Origin: Porphyromonas levii DSM 23370
GTDB taxonomy: Bacteria; Bacteroidota; Bacteroidia; Bacteroidales; Porphyromonadaceae
Assembly: GCF_000379925.1 (NCBI RefSeq)
Contig: NZ_KB904250.1
Location: 1 to 64,000, forward strand
Length of the DNA: 64,000 nucleotides
Direction of reading: 5' to 3'
Shown: piece by piece, positions 49,333-58,907 of the stretch
Position numbering within the stretch: the stretch's first letter is position 1
How the letters are laid out: every line of letters begins with the position of its first letter
Notes under the pieces: model-generated
Told to the model about the DNA's origin: nothing
Seen by the model: only the letters and a program-made list of their open reading frames with translations
The model's database searches: none
Program-made: the position numbers and the translations under genes

Positions 49333-50148
49333 ATGAAAAGACATATCATGGTTATCCTCTTTGCTTTCGTAGTGATTGCACTACCGCTTAGGGCACAGTC
49401 CTATAGGGCAATGTATGAAGAAGAGGAGGTCAATTTGTTTGATGAAGAGGTCATTAGAGACCTCTTCATACTTAATATTTCCACAAATAGTAACAGCTCT
49501 TTTCAGAGCTATTATACGGTTCAACGGGACTCAATAAGAGTTGCTGCTATAGCTGCTGGATTGAGTTCACAAGAAGTTGTTGCACAGATGCGGACTGTTC
49601 CCCCTGGTTCTAAGAATAGGTTGTACTATAACCCCGTGGAAATGAAGTATACCGAACTAGACTACAACGTATTTTACTTCAAAACTGTAGAGGATATAAA
49701 AGAGGTAAACTACACCTTTGGAGACTCTACTAAATTGGTTGCTGGGTATGCTTCAGAAATGGCAACAGCGCACCTATACGGCAGAGATTGGATAATCTAT
49801 TACACTACCGAAATCCCTCTATCATATGGTCCATGGAAGCTCAATGGCTTGCCAGGGCTGGTAACAGAGGCATACTCCATAGATGGCGCCTATAAATTTA
49901 CGCTGAAGGGCTTTGAGGTATTAGATCAGGAGGTAGATGTTGAAATCCCTCTAAAGATGCTCAATCAACCAGTTCAAGAAGTAAGCCGAGAGGAGCTGAT
50001 GTGGATTAGGAAACTAAATGCCTGTGGGGATCCCAGACCTATTTTCAAGAAATACGATGAGCACTATGACTTAAGTAATATGTACCACGACAAGATAGAT
50101 CGAAGGTATAGAAAGCTATCCAAGCGCTACCAATATATAGAGCAATAA
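49333..50148 (+). CDS. GLPGLI family secreted protein, tandem copy B
   Basis: I chose ATG 49333 (271 aa) because a signal peptide begins there (MVILFAFVVIALPLRAQ); the frame further upstream lies in the peptide gene. The signature YGPWKLNGLPGLVTEAYS is kept. It differs from copy A mainly in residues about 50-80 and 125-130. It stands between the intact peptide gene (4 bases upstream) and the barrel gene (4 bases downstream), the complete form of the cassette. Confidence 0.92.
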   Translation: MKRHIMVILFAFVVIALPLRAQSYRAMYEEEEVNLFDEEVIRDLFILNISTNSNSSFQSYYTVQRDSIRVAAIAAGLSSQEVVAQMRTVPPGSKNRLYYNPVEMKYTELDYNVFYFKTVEDIKEVNYTFGDSTKLVAGYASEMATAHLYGRDWIIYYTTEIPLSYGPWKLNGLPGLVTEAYSIDGAYKFTLKGFEVLDQEVDVEIPLKMLNQPVQEVSREELMWIRKLNACGDPRPIFKKYDEHYDLSNMYHDKIDRRYRKLSKRYQYIEQ

Positions 50149-50152
50149 TCGA

Positions 50153-52759
50153 ATGCGTAAATACTTGACCCTATTATTTACCTTACTCTGCTTTTTACTC
50201 TCTGAGTCAAAATCGATTGCTCAGACAGTGATAGAGGGAGAGGTTTTGGAGGGAAATGGAGCCAAAGTGGATGGGGCTATGCTCTTCCTTATAGATCCCG
50301 ACACGAATAGGTCGATTAGCACCGCTCAGAGTGATGAAGACGGTCGTTTCACCTTTAAGAGTAAAAGAACAATAGTAGAGGGGAAGAGCCTAGTGGTGAG
50401 GGGATCGCTACTAGGCTACAAACCCTTGAAAGTTACTATCCAATACCAGAGCGGGACAACGCTAAGGTTGGAGATGGAGGCAACCACATTTCAATTGAGA
50501 GAAGTACAGATCAAAGCACCTGCCATCAGAGAGGAGGGCGATACGATAGTATATCGCACCTCTGCATTTGCCCAAAAGCAGGATCTGACACTATCGCAAG
50601 TGATAGAGCGCATGCCTGGCTTGGAGGTCGTAGGAGGGCAAATCAAATACGAGGGTAAGGGCATCAATAAGTTTTACATAGAGGAGATGGATTTACTGGG
50701 GAGACGGTACGCCATCGCCAGCAATAGCCTACGCCCTGATGATGTGGCTGCCGTGGAGGTTTACCGCAATCACGAACCAATACGTATGCTGGAGACGCAG
50801 TCGCTCTCGGATAGAGCAGCACTCAATATCAAACTCACGGAGAAAGCAAAAGGCCGGTGGCTCGCATGGGTTTCGGCAGGCGTAGGGGCTAGCCCATTGC
50901 TCTATGACCTCAATGCCCGAGTGATGAGGTTTAACTCTACCTCACAAGGGATCTATCTCATCAAAGCCAATGACACAGGCAAGGATATGGCTGCTGAGCT
51001 CCGTGCACACGAGCAATCGACAAGCAGGAAGATGACTTTTTCTCTAAGTGATTATACTTCGCCCGACTTCTATAGCAGTATGGGAGAGTCGCTCCAAGGC
51101 TCTCCTATTGGCAATCGACAAAGATTTAACCACTCCTACGTATTCTCTGGTAATCAGCTACTGAAGCTAGGCAATTATCAATTCCTCCGCATCAATGCCA
51201 TCTATAGTGACGAACGCTTCAGCTCCTCCAAGCAAGAGACGATAGGCTACGCTCTACCCGATGGTAATCGGTACACGCTCGAGAGTGAACAGAAGTATCG
51301 ATTACGCGAACGCAAAATGGTGCTAGAGGGGGACTATGAATACAATGGTGATGCCTCCTTCTTTAACAACAAGACCAAGGTAGAGCACCAATCTCGCCAC
51401 AGCCAAGACATTATTAATCAAGACAATACCCCCTACCAACAAGATCTATCTCTACCCTACACGAAGGTGGAAAATAGTACGGAGTACCTCTTTAGGGCGG
51501 GTGAAACCTTGGTAAAACTGAGTAATATAGCGAAGTACCTATCTCGAAATCAATCGATAACTATTACTCTACCTCGTAGCCAAAGTATCAAGAGCAAGCT
51601 CTTGGACAATAGCCTTACCATTGGAGCTAATTGGAGGTGGGGCGAGCACCAACTCGACAATACGCTCCAGTGGGATATACAGTACCACAATATCGAAGTA
51701 GAGAGCTCATGGTTGGATGATAACTCTGCTACGCCCTCAAAGTATCTATCCAATAGTATAGGCTGGAGACCACAGTACAATTGGAAGAGCAATAACTGGC
51801 ATATAACGGCTGAACTGCCTATCACCTATTACCTATACAGATATCCTCAGGCACATGAGAGCTTTGCAAAGTCAGACTTCTATCTCAGAGGTAGTCGATA
51901 CTGGGACAATAACCTCAAAGTGAATGCCTCCTATAGCTTTTACCATAATCTCTTGGGAGCGGCGAGCCAATTCCCTGGGCTTAAAGTCATGGACTCGCGG
52001 AGACTGACCGAAAAGCTCCCAAGACCTTACCAAGGCAATACCCACGTAGCCACAGTGAACCTATCCTATTCGGTGCCGATAAGTGGCACTGCGATTACTG
52101 CGGGCAGCAACTTCTCCAAGAATAAAAGGCTCTACACCTCCTCTAGCTCACTACAAGATGGCTTTATTATCTTCAGATCTATTGAGCGTCCTTCATTATC
52201 CACCAATTGGGGAGCCAACCTCCGTGTAGCCCAGACTTTTTGGCAAGGCAAGATAGACGCTGCTATTAGAGGCTCATACAGTCGCAATTGGTCAGACATG
52301 TTGGTCCAAGAGCAAATAACAAGTCTAATCTCAGACAGCTATACTAGTGGGCTAGACTTATCATTCCGCTTCACCCCAGACATCAATTTGGACTACTCTG
52401 GATCAATAGTGGGAAGTAACACCAATAGTCAAGGCGGGAGAGTAGAGACACATGCTAGATTACTTAGCCAAATACACAAGGGGAGGCTACTGGTATGGCT
52501 TTCGGACAATTGGTCTGCCACAGCAGCTGCAGAATACCACAATACCCTACAAGGGAATACTAAAGCTAATGCGGAGGCTACCTTCCTCGACCTAGGTGTA
52601 AAGTATCAAAGCAAGAAGATAAAAATCGACCTACTCCTTTCCAATATCACAAATCAAAAAAATTATGAGGTCATCACCATTTCCGAACCTCACACCTATA
52701 GGACAATTACGCCCCTCAGACCCCTCGAAATACTGCTTACCTTTACACTTTTGAGATAA
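50153..52759 (+). CDS. CarboxypepD_reg-like / TonB-receptor-like outer-membrane barrel protein
   Basis: The 868-aa protein has a signal peptide (LTLLFTLLCFLLSESKSIAQ) and a regulatory beta-sandwich (IEGEVLEGNGAKVDGAMLFL, residues about 25-110). A plug-like segment follows (VIERMPGLEVVGGQIKY, FYIEEMDLLGRRY) and then a barrel ending ILLTFTLLR. It resembles 3888-6434 in order of domains and in the FYIE.DLLG motif. It is coupled to the GLPGLI gene upstream. Transport of the peptide, or insertion of the GLPGLI protein, is conceivable but unproven. Confidence 0.86.
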   Translation: MRKYLTLLFTLLCFLLSESKSIAQTVIEGEVLEGNGAKVDGAMLFLIDPDTNRSISTAQSDEDGRFTFKSKRTIVEGKSLVVRGSLLGYKPLKVTIQYQSGTTLRLEMEATTFQLREVQIKAPAIREEGDTIVYRTSAFAQKQDLTLSQVIERMPGLEVVGGQIKYEGKGINKFYIEEMDLLGRRYAIASNSLRPDDVAAVEVYRNHEPIRMLETQSLSDRAALNIKLTEKAKGRWLAWVSAGVGASPLLYDLNARVMRFNSTSQGIYLIKANDTGKDMAAELRAHEQSTSRKMTFSLSDYTSPDFYSSMGESLQGSPIGNRQRFNHSYVFSGNQLLKLGNYQFLRINAIYSDERFSSSKQETIGYALPDGNRYTLESEQKYRLRERKMVLEGDYEYNGDASFFNNKTKVEHQSRHSQDIINQDNTPYQQDLSLPYTKVENSTEYLFRAGETLVKLSNIAKYLSRNQSITITLPRSQSIKSKLLDNSLTIGANWRWGEHQLDNTLQWDIQYHNIEVESSWLDDNSATPSKYLSNSIGWRPQYNWKSNNWHITAELPITYYLYRYPQAHESFAKSDFYLRGSRYWDNNLKVNASYSFYHNLLGAASQFPGLKVMDSRRLTEKLPRPYQGNTHVATVNLSYSVPISGTAITAGSNFSKNKRLYTSSSSLQDGFIIFRSIERPSLSTNWGANLRVAQTFWQGKIDAAIRGSYSRNWSDMLVQEQITSLISDSYTSGLDLSFRFTPDINLDYSGSIVGSNTNSQGGRVETHARLLSQIHKGRLLVWLSDNWSATAAAEYHNTLQGNTKANAEATFLDLGVKYQSKKIKIDLLLSNITNQKNYEVITISEPHTYRTITPLRPLEILLTFTLLR

Positions 52760-52845
52760 GCATACAAGAAACCTTTTCGACTGAAAAATCAAAGGACTAC
52801 CAATGGCAAACAAGTCCCACAATTGGCTATGTCGAGAAAAATCGG

Positions 52846-52853
52846 TAACTTTG
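52846..52853 (+). promoter_or_regulatory. Promoter of the GT5 gene, extended -7 type
   Basis: TAACTTTG is directly preceded by GAAAAATCGG. It lies about 80 bases before the coding start. Confidence 0.6.
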
Positions 52854-52933
52854 GGGTGTAAAGTGTATAAAAATCAAGACAACGTACACACTACACGCAG
52901 TATTAAATAATAGGAGATGTGAGAATGGTGACA

Positions 52934-53785
52934 ATGAGGAAGAAGAAGGTGGCGAAGAAAAAGGTTCTTTACTTGGCGCAGGAAATCTATCCATACTTGG
53001 AGGATAGTCCTGTGGGGAAGGACTCTAAATTGATTCCTTTGGGCATCTTAGAGCGCGGCAATGATATCCGCACGTTTATGCCCAACTACGGGGTAATCAA
53101 TGAGCGTCGCAACCAGCTTCATGAGGTCATCCGACTATCTGGGGTCAATCTTACAGTCAATGATAAGGTACACCAGCTCATCATCAAGGTAGCTAGCCTA
53201 ATGCCACAGAGGATGCAGGTCTACTTCATCGACAATGATGACTTCTTTGGTCGCAAAGGTGTCTTTACCGAAAGCGATGGCACTTACTACCAGGACAATG
53301 TGGAGCGTGCTGTATTCTTTATCCGTGGTGTATTTGAGACGGTCAAGAAGCTACGCTGGATACCAGATATCATCCATTGCCAAGGTTGGTTTACTGGGCT
53401 AGCGCCATTGTATCTGCGTACTATGCTTAAGGATGACCCTGCGCTCTCTAGAGCCAAGATAGTCTATTCGGCTTACGATACGGCTCCAGAGTTTCCTTTT
53501 GATGACCAGCTCACAGGAGTATTAGGCTATGATAACATCAAGCACCCTCTGCTTGATGGCAACAAACTGGATAGAGAGGCCTTGGTTAAGCTTATTCTAG
53601 AGTATGTAGACGGCATTATCTATTCTGAAGCCAACGCAAGTGATGAGCTCAAGAATGTCATCAAGAACTCGGGGATAAAGGCTCTTAACTTTGAGAGCGA
53701 CGATAAACTGATAGAGACCGTGGCGGACTTTTACACCGATGTGATTGGGCGTGACGAGGAAGAAGATATAGACGAGAACGAGTAA
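52934..53785 (+). CDS. Stand-alone starch/glycogen synthase N-terminal (GT5) domain protein
   Basis: The 283-aa protein matches only the N-terminal lobe of GT5 glycogen synthases: VLYLAQEIYPYLED, a diverged GRGNDIRTFMPNYG-like segment (ILERGNDIRTFMPNYG), PDIIHCQGWFTGLAPLYL and ASDELKNVIKNSG. The C-terminal lobe with the sugar-nucleotide site is absent, and the usual KTGGLADV loop is missing. Proteins of this length are common in Bacteroidota next to DUF4270, so this is a distinct family rather than a truncation. The start may be ATG 52934, ATG 52925 or GTG 52919. Confidence 0.75.
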   Translation: MRKKKVAKKKVLYLAQEIYPYLEDSPVGKDSKLIPLGILERGNDIRTFMPNYGVINERRNQLHEVIRLSGVNLTVNDKVHQLIIKVASLMPQRMQVYFIDNDDFFGRKGVFTESDGTYYQDNVERAVFFIRGVFETVKKLRWIPDIIHCQGWFTGLAPLYLRTMLKDDPALSRAKIVYSAYDTAPEFPFDDQLTGVLGYDNIKHPLLDGNKLDREALVKLILEYVDGIIYSEANASDELKNVIKNSGIKALNFESDDKLIETVADFYTDVIGRDEEEDIDENE

Positions 53786-53873
53786 GTATTACAGGTGAGA
53801 TAGGATTGGGACAACTATAGAGTGTGGCTGATCCTACCCTAGCCCGATATGTATTGGACGATTATTTGGATAG

Positions 53874-55301
53874 ATGATGAATAAGAAAGGTATAATATGG
53901 GCAGCAGTCACAGTAGCTCTCCTCTTGGTAGGGTGTGATAGCAGCAAAAACTCAATCGGATCAGAGGTGCTTCCGGATTACCTCAAAAGTAAGCCCATCA
54001 GCAAAGACTTCAAGGTAAAGATCCGCTCTGTAGAGGCGAGTACCGAGGGTCATAGCAATAATATATACGTGAGTAGCTCTAGGGGCTACCTTGGGAGTAT
54101 CCCGAATAAGGAGTTTGGGGCAATAAAGAGCGAGTATCTCACACAGTTCTACATTCCTCAGGGCTTTAAGTTTAGAGACGAGGAGGTAATCCAAAAGATA
54201 GACTCTGTGCGTCTGCATCTCTACTATGACGGCTTTGTAGGTGATACCATCTCCAATATGGCAGCAACAGCCTATAGGCTCGCAAAGCCATTGGAGCACA
54301 ACAAGTATACGATAAGCGACATCACGGGTTATGTTGGGAATGAGCTAGGTACTGCTTCTTACTGGGCAGGCAGAGGCTCAAGCAAGGTTTTCGATGCCAC
54401 TGGTAAGCAAAAGGGATATCGGATATCGATTCCTGTACCGACAGAGTTAGGGCAGGAGTTCTTCAATAAGTCCAAGGCCAATGACCCAGTCTTTGCAAAC
54501 CAGACTGCATTTGGCCAATGGTTCTCGGGGGTATATTTGCAAATTACTTCAGGGCAAGGTAGCGTCATCAGGATAAGCAATACAGAACTCTCCTTTTACT
54601 ACACTAAAGAGGTAGAGAAGGTAGATCCAAAGACCAAGGAGAAGAAGATGGTAAAGGAGGCTTTCTCTCAGTCTCTGATCCACACTTCGGAGGTACCTCA
54701 GCTATCTATGTTTGTTAACTACAACCTAGATAAGTTGCTAGCCTCAACGACCCACGTACATATCAAGGCTCCAGCTGGCTCTTGGATAGAGATGACTATA
54801 CCTACAACAGAGATAGAGAAGACGCTGAAGGAGGCGCCTAAGGGCTTTACACGCCGACTGAATGCGGCTACGTACACACTACAAGGTGTGCAGACTGAGG
54901 CGGCATCGAAGAACAATGCCAATAAGCTACTCACCCCACAAACCCTTTTGATGCTACCTAAGGAGCGAGCCAGGGAGTTCTTCGAGAAGGAGCGCACCGA
55001 AGGCACTCGTTCGGAGCTCTACACCTCTTTCCTAGGAGAGATTACGGTTCAGGGGTCTAATGCCTACTACTTTGGTAACATTGGCTCGGTGATTCTAGAC
55101 CATATCAAGAAGCATCCAGGCAAGGACTTAGAGGTACTTATCATCCCTGTGGAGCGTATTTCTACGCCTCTTGACCAGGGCAATGTAACCGTGAGCCTAT
55201 CGCACCTTGTACTACCGTCGGCTATGAGTTTCGTTATTGACGATAAGAACACCACACTTGAGGCTACGATTATAGAGAATAAGAGTGGCGCTCCATTTTA
55301 A
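53874..55301 (+). CDS. DUF4270 lipoprotein
   Basis: The 475-aa protein has a lipoprotein signal (VTVALLLVGCDSS, Cys about residue 21). The body matches the DUF4270 family: NSIGSEVLPDYLKSKPI, SSSRGYLGSIPNKEFG, YLTQFYIPQGF and DSVRLHLYYDGFVGD. The function is unknown. Members are thought to lie in the outer membrane and to be mostly beta-structured. It follows the GT5-domain gene by 88 bases, a recurrent pairing in the phylum. Confidence 0.8.
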   Translation: MMNKKGIIWAAVTVALLLVGCDSSKNSIGSEVLPDYLKSKPISKDFKVKIRSVEASTEGHSNNIYVSSSRGYLGSIPNKEFGAIKSEYLTQFYIPQGFKFRDEEVIQKIDSVRLHLYYDGFVGDTISNMAATAYRLAKPLEHNKYTISDITGYVGNELGTASYWAGRGSSKVFDATGKQKGYRISIPVPTELGQEFFNKSKANDPVFANQTAFGQWFSGVYLQITSGQGSVIRISNTELSFYYTKEVEKVDPKTKEKKMVKEAFSQSLIHTSEVPQLSMFVNYNLDKLLASTTHVHIKAPAGSWIEMTIPTTEIEKTLKEAPKGFTRRLNAATYTLQGVQTEAASKNNANKLLTPQTLLMLPKERAREFFEKERTEGTRSELYTSFLGEITVQGSNAYYFGNIGSVILDHIKKHPGKDLEVLIIPVERISTPLDQGNVTVSLSHLVLPSAMSFVIDDKNTTLEATIIENKSGAPF

Positions 55302-55331
55302 TTATAAGATGATATAGAAAGGGGGATACCA

Positions 55332-58214
55332 ATGAGTCGATCCTATCTTGAGGGACTTGCAGAGCTCTTCTACCGCACTAAGGGAGAAGAGCTCTACAAG
55401 TATCGTTTCTTTTTTCAGAATAAACGTGCGGGTACATTCTTCAGCCACTACCTATTAAAGGCAGCGCGAAAGAATGGCAAGGAGCAACTCTTGCTCCCCG
55501 AGACAACTACCCTATACAACTATCTGAGGAGGTGTAGAAATCTGCCTGAGGAGGATGTCAACAACGATTTACTGGTGATATTCCACCTCTATCAGATCTA
55601 TAAGACCTACTACCCGAGGACGGAAGAGCAAGGGGAATACAGGTTTGAACAATTCTATGAACTCGGCAAGCAACTCCTTGCGGACTTCAATGACATAGAC
55701 CTTCATTTGGCTCCGACCCACCAGATCTTCAGGAATATGGATGAGCTGGGAGAGCTTACGAGTAACCCTTCGGACTACCTCAGTGAGGAGCAGATAGAGG
55801 CACTAACTCGCTTTGTCAAAATAATGAAGGATGGGGCGAAGCAATTTGATAGGGAGTACTCTGGGTTTTGGGCAAAGGTAGGCTACATATATTCTGAACT
55901 GAACCTACGGCTAAGCCAGGAAGGTCTGACCTACACAGGCAGGCTGATGCGGGAGGTCGTAGAGCAGAAGAACCCTCTTGGCGAGGACAAAGTCAATGTA
56001 TTCGTAGGACTCAATGGGCTTTCGATGAGCGAGCAGAAGGTGCTCAGGCTTTTCCCAGAGGGGACGCTCTTTTATTGGGATTATGATAGTGACCTCTTGC
56101 AGAAGAGCTTCACAGAGAAGTCGCGAGAGCTACTACATAAGTTCCCTGAGCCTACTGGCGAACTGGAATATCAGCGCACCCTTGATAATAGTAACGCAAA
56201 CTTTCGCTTTATCTCTATCCCTTCTCGTGTTGCGCAATCGATATACATCGATCAGGAGATTCTTGGGACGATAGATTGGCAGGAAGAAACGAATAGAGCA
56301 CAGCTAGAGGATCCTCAAGTAGCTATTATTCTACCCGATGAAGGACAGCTTATCCCGCTACTCTCGAATCTATCTCTCGAGCCAGAGCAAGTAAATATAA
56401 CTATGGGCTTCCCTATAAAGGAGCTCCCTCTAATCAATAGAATATTACAACTTCTATCGCTCCAAAAGCGAGTATACAATCGTAAGAACCGCTGGAGAGG
56501 AGATGAACTAAAAGTAATTGTTGGCCTGGAACTGACAGAAGAAGAGATCTCAACAGCAGAGCTCTTGAGTGACCCTAAGGAATATAAGCACTACTTCGAG
56601 GTCTCTGAGATACTAACGAGACTCAATGTCGATACCAATTCGGTAAGACTCCTATTGGGGCTCGAGGGTAAGACTTTACTAGATAACACTCTAGCGCTTT
56701 TGTTCCAAATACCGACCGATAGCGCTACCGACAGAGACGTGCTTGCTCTGGTTCGAGACAAACTCATACAACAGAGAGAGTCACTAGACAGGTTCGTACA
56801 GGGCGATGAAGAGCGCACAGAAATCAATAGCTTCGCTACGCAATACGACCTAATCACTACGACCATTAAGCGCTTACGTATCCCTTTCGAGGGCGAACCT
56901 CTCAGAGGAATACAGATAATGGGAATGCTGGAAGCAAGGTCTATAGACTTTGAGACGGTAATCATCATGGATGCAGGAGAGGGTATCCTTCCGTCAAAGA
57001 GTAGAAGGATAGGGTTGCTCCCGCAGAGTCTAAGAGCAGGCTTTGGACTACCGACCTATCAATGGCAGGACAATATCCGCGCCTATAACTTCTTCCGCCT
57101 CATCAGTAGAGCGAAGGAGGTACATGCTCTGTACGACTCTAGGAAGAGCGATAGGTCAAGTGGCGAACCATCGCGCTACCTCACCCTTCTCACACATATC
57201 TATGGCAGGGAAGCAACTCACATCGAAGCAAATCTCCCCATCAACCCTGTAGATAATAGCACCGCTGAATTCACCTTGGACAGAGCAAAAATACACGCTT
57301 ACCAAGAGGAACTGAAGCTAGGTGGCACCAAGAGCCTATCGCCTAGCAGCTTAATAAAGTATATCTGCTGTCCTCGGCAGTTCTATTTCGAAAATATCCT
57401 AGGGCTAAAGCGAGAGGAGGAGATATCCGAGATACCGCAGAGGAATGAGTTCGGAACGTCCATTCACGACACTATCAATCAGCTTTACAAAGACTTCGAG
57501 GGCAAGGTGGTGAAGACCGATACACTCAAAGCCATCACCGAAGAGAAGGTTAAAGAGGTGCTAACAACTAACTTCTGCAATACCTTAGGTCTGAATCCGA
57601 ACAATATGGAGAAGTCGTTCGTCGCTCATATTTCTGCGGCTGCAAAGATTGTATGTAAGCAGATAGAGATGGACATTCTGCAGAATGTCTCCTTCGAGTA
57701 CATCGGCGGGGAAGTCCCTGTTTATGCCCAGTTGGAGTATCAGCCAGGAAAGATAATATCGCTATTCGGAAAACTTGATAGGGTAGATAAGCTTGGCGAT
57801 ATGGTGCGCATCATCGACTACAAGACAGGAGGAGACAAGTTTGATGGGGATATTGAGACAAGTTTTAGCTCTGGCAATTCCAAGACATTCAAAGTGCTCC
57901 TTCAGCTGCTTACCTACTGCTATATGGTTCTGCACCCTCAGGATGGCAAAGAGATTGTAAAGGGCGTCAATGCAAGCCATCTACTACCACTGATGATGAA
58001 GCCTAGGGAACAGCTCCAAGACCTCTTCAAGAATGCCAAGCAAGAAGTATCGAACTACAAAGAGCTACAAGAGCTATTCGAGGAAAAACTAAAGGAGACC
58101 GTCATCCAAATGATGGCTCCCGACTGTCCTTTTCATACCAACAATAAAAAGTCCAACTGCAAGTTCTGCGGCGGAGCTAGTATTTGTAGTGATCTCAAAA
58201 TCAATAACTTTTAG
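55332..58214 (+). CDS. AddB-like PD-(D/E)XK nuclease
   Basis: The 960-aa protein resembles AddB/RexB. The N-terminal two thirds is helicase-like but lacks a recognisable Walker A. The C-terminal nuclease has KLDRVDKLGDMVRIIDYKTG (D and D-x-K) and LLQLLTYCYMV. Cysteines in KYICCPRQFYFENILGL and in DCPFHTNN, NCKFCGGASIC match the iron-sulfur cluster that closes AddB nuclease domains. AddB works with AddA in double-strand break repair; AddA is not in this window. The DUF4270 gene is 30 bases upstream and lipB follows by 5 bases. Confidence 0.82.
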   Translation: MSRSYLEGLAELFYRTKGEELYKYRFFFQNKRAGTFFSHYLLKAARKNGKEQLLLPETTTLYNYLRRCRNLPEEDVNNDLLVIFHLYQIYKTYYPRTEEQGEYRFEQFYELGKQLLADFNDIDLHLAPTHQIFRNMDELGELTSNPSDYLSEEQIEALTRFVKIMKDGAKQFDREYSGFWAKVGYIYSELNLRLSQEGLTYTGRLMREVVEQKNPLGEDKVNVFVGLNGLSMSEQKVLRLFPEGTLFYWDYDSDLLQKSFTEKSRELLHKFPEPTGELEYQRTLDNSNANFRFISIPSRVAQSIYIDQEILGTIDWQEETNRAQLEDPQVAIILPDEGQLIPLLSNLSLEPEQVNITMGFPIKELPLINRILQLLSLQKRVYNRKNRWRGDELKVIVGLELTEEEISTAELLSDPKEYKHYFEVSEILTRLNVDTNSVRLLLGLEGKTLLDNTLALLFQIPTDSATDRDVLALVRDKLIQQRESLDRFVQGDEERTEINSFATQYDLITTTIKRLRIPFEGEPLRGIQIMGMLEARSIDFETVIIMDAGEGILPSKSRRIGLLPQSLRAGFGLPTYQWQDNIRAYNFFRLISRAKEVHALYDSRKSDRSSGEPSRYLTLLTHIYGREATHIEANLPINPVDNSTAEFTLDRAKIHAYQEELKLGGTKSLSPSSLIKYICCPRQFYFENILGLKREEEISEIPQRNEFGTSIHDTINQLYKDFEGKVVKTDTLKAITEEKVKEVLTTNFCNTLGLNPNNMEKSFVAHISAAAKIVCKQIEMDILQNVSFEYIGGEVPVYAQLEYQPGKIISLFGKLDRVDKLGDMVRIIDYKTGGDKFDGDIETSFSSGNSKTFKVLLQLLTYCYMVLHPQDGKEIVKGVNASHLLPLMMKPREQLQDLFKNAKQEVSNYKELQELFEEKLKETVIQMMAPDCPFHTNNKKSNCKFCGGASICSDLKINNF

Positions 58215-58219
58215 AAGAT

Positions 58220-58897
58220 ATGAGTAGGAATATCAAGGTACTTATCAATAGGGAGATAAAGTACAAGGACTCATTGGCGCAGCAACAAGCACTATATAAG
58301 AAGGCACTCTCAGACAAACGACAAGGTGTGGAAGTACAGCACCATATCATCTTCAATGAGCACTATCCTGTCATTACCTTGGGCAAACATGCCGATCCGC
58401 ACAATATCCTCTTTAGCCCAGAGCTTCTGGAGACGAAAGGAATAGACCTATTCAGCATCCAGAGGGGCGGAGATGTCACTTACCACGGACCAGGCCAGTG
58501 GACGGTCTACCCTATCTTCGATCTTGAAGAGATAGGGATAGGGCTAAGGCAGTATGTCGACAACCTCGAGGAAGTAGCCATCCGTGTTGCCGCTAAGTAT
58601 GGTGTCGTAGGTGGTCGCATACATGGTGCTTCAGGAGTATGGATAGACATCAATAATCATCCACGAAAGCTATGCGCTGTAGGCATACAGGCAAGTCGCT
58701 TCATCACCATGCACGGTATCGCGTTTAATGTCACGACACCACCCAATGCGTATAGCATCATCAACCCTTGCGGGTTTACCGACAAGGGGGTAACCAATTT
58801 ATCTATCGAATCCGGTCAAGAGATAAGTATGGAGCAGGCCATGCAGGACTTATGGACTGCCTTTCAGGAAGTCTTCCAACGTCCACTCACCGAATAG
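58220..58897 (+). CDS. lipB: Octanoyltransferase
   Basis: LipB moves octanoyl from acyl carrier protein to lipoyl domains, the first step of lipoate synthesis. Signatures are HYPVITLGKHAD, IQRGGDVTYHGPGQWTVYPI, and KLCAVGIQASRFITMHGIAFN with the catalytic Lys region (GIQASRF..HG.A.N). The final NPCGFTDKGVTNL is also typical. It is 225 aa. It converges on cdsA with only 10 bases between and no clear terminator. Confidence 0.94.
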   Translation: MSRNIKVLINREIKYKDSLAQQQALYKKALSDKRQGVEVQHHIIFNEHYPVITLGKHADPHNILFSPELLETKGIDLFSIQRGGDVTYHGPGQWTVYPIFDLEEIGIGLRQYVDNLEEVAIRVAAKYGVVGGRIHGASGVWIDINNHPRKLCAVGIQASRFITMHGIAFNVTTPPNAYSIINPCGFTDKGVTNLSIESGQEISMEQAMQDLWTAFQEVFQRPLTE

Positions 58898-58907
58898 ACT
58901 TCACTTC

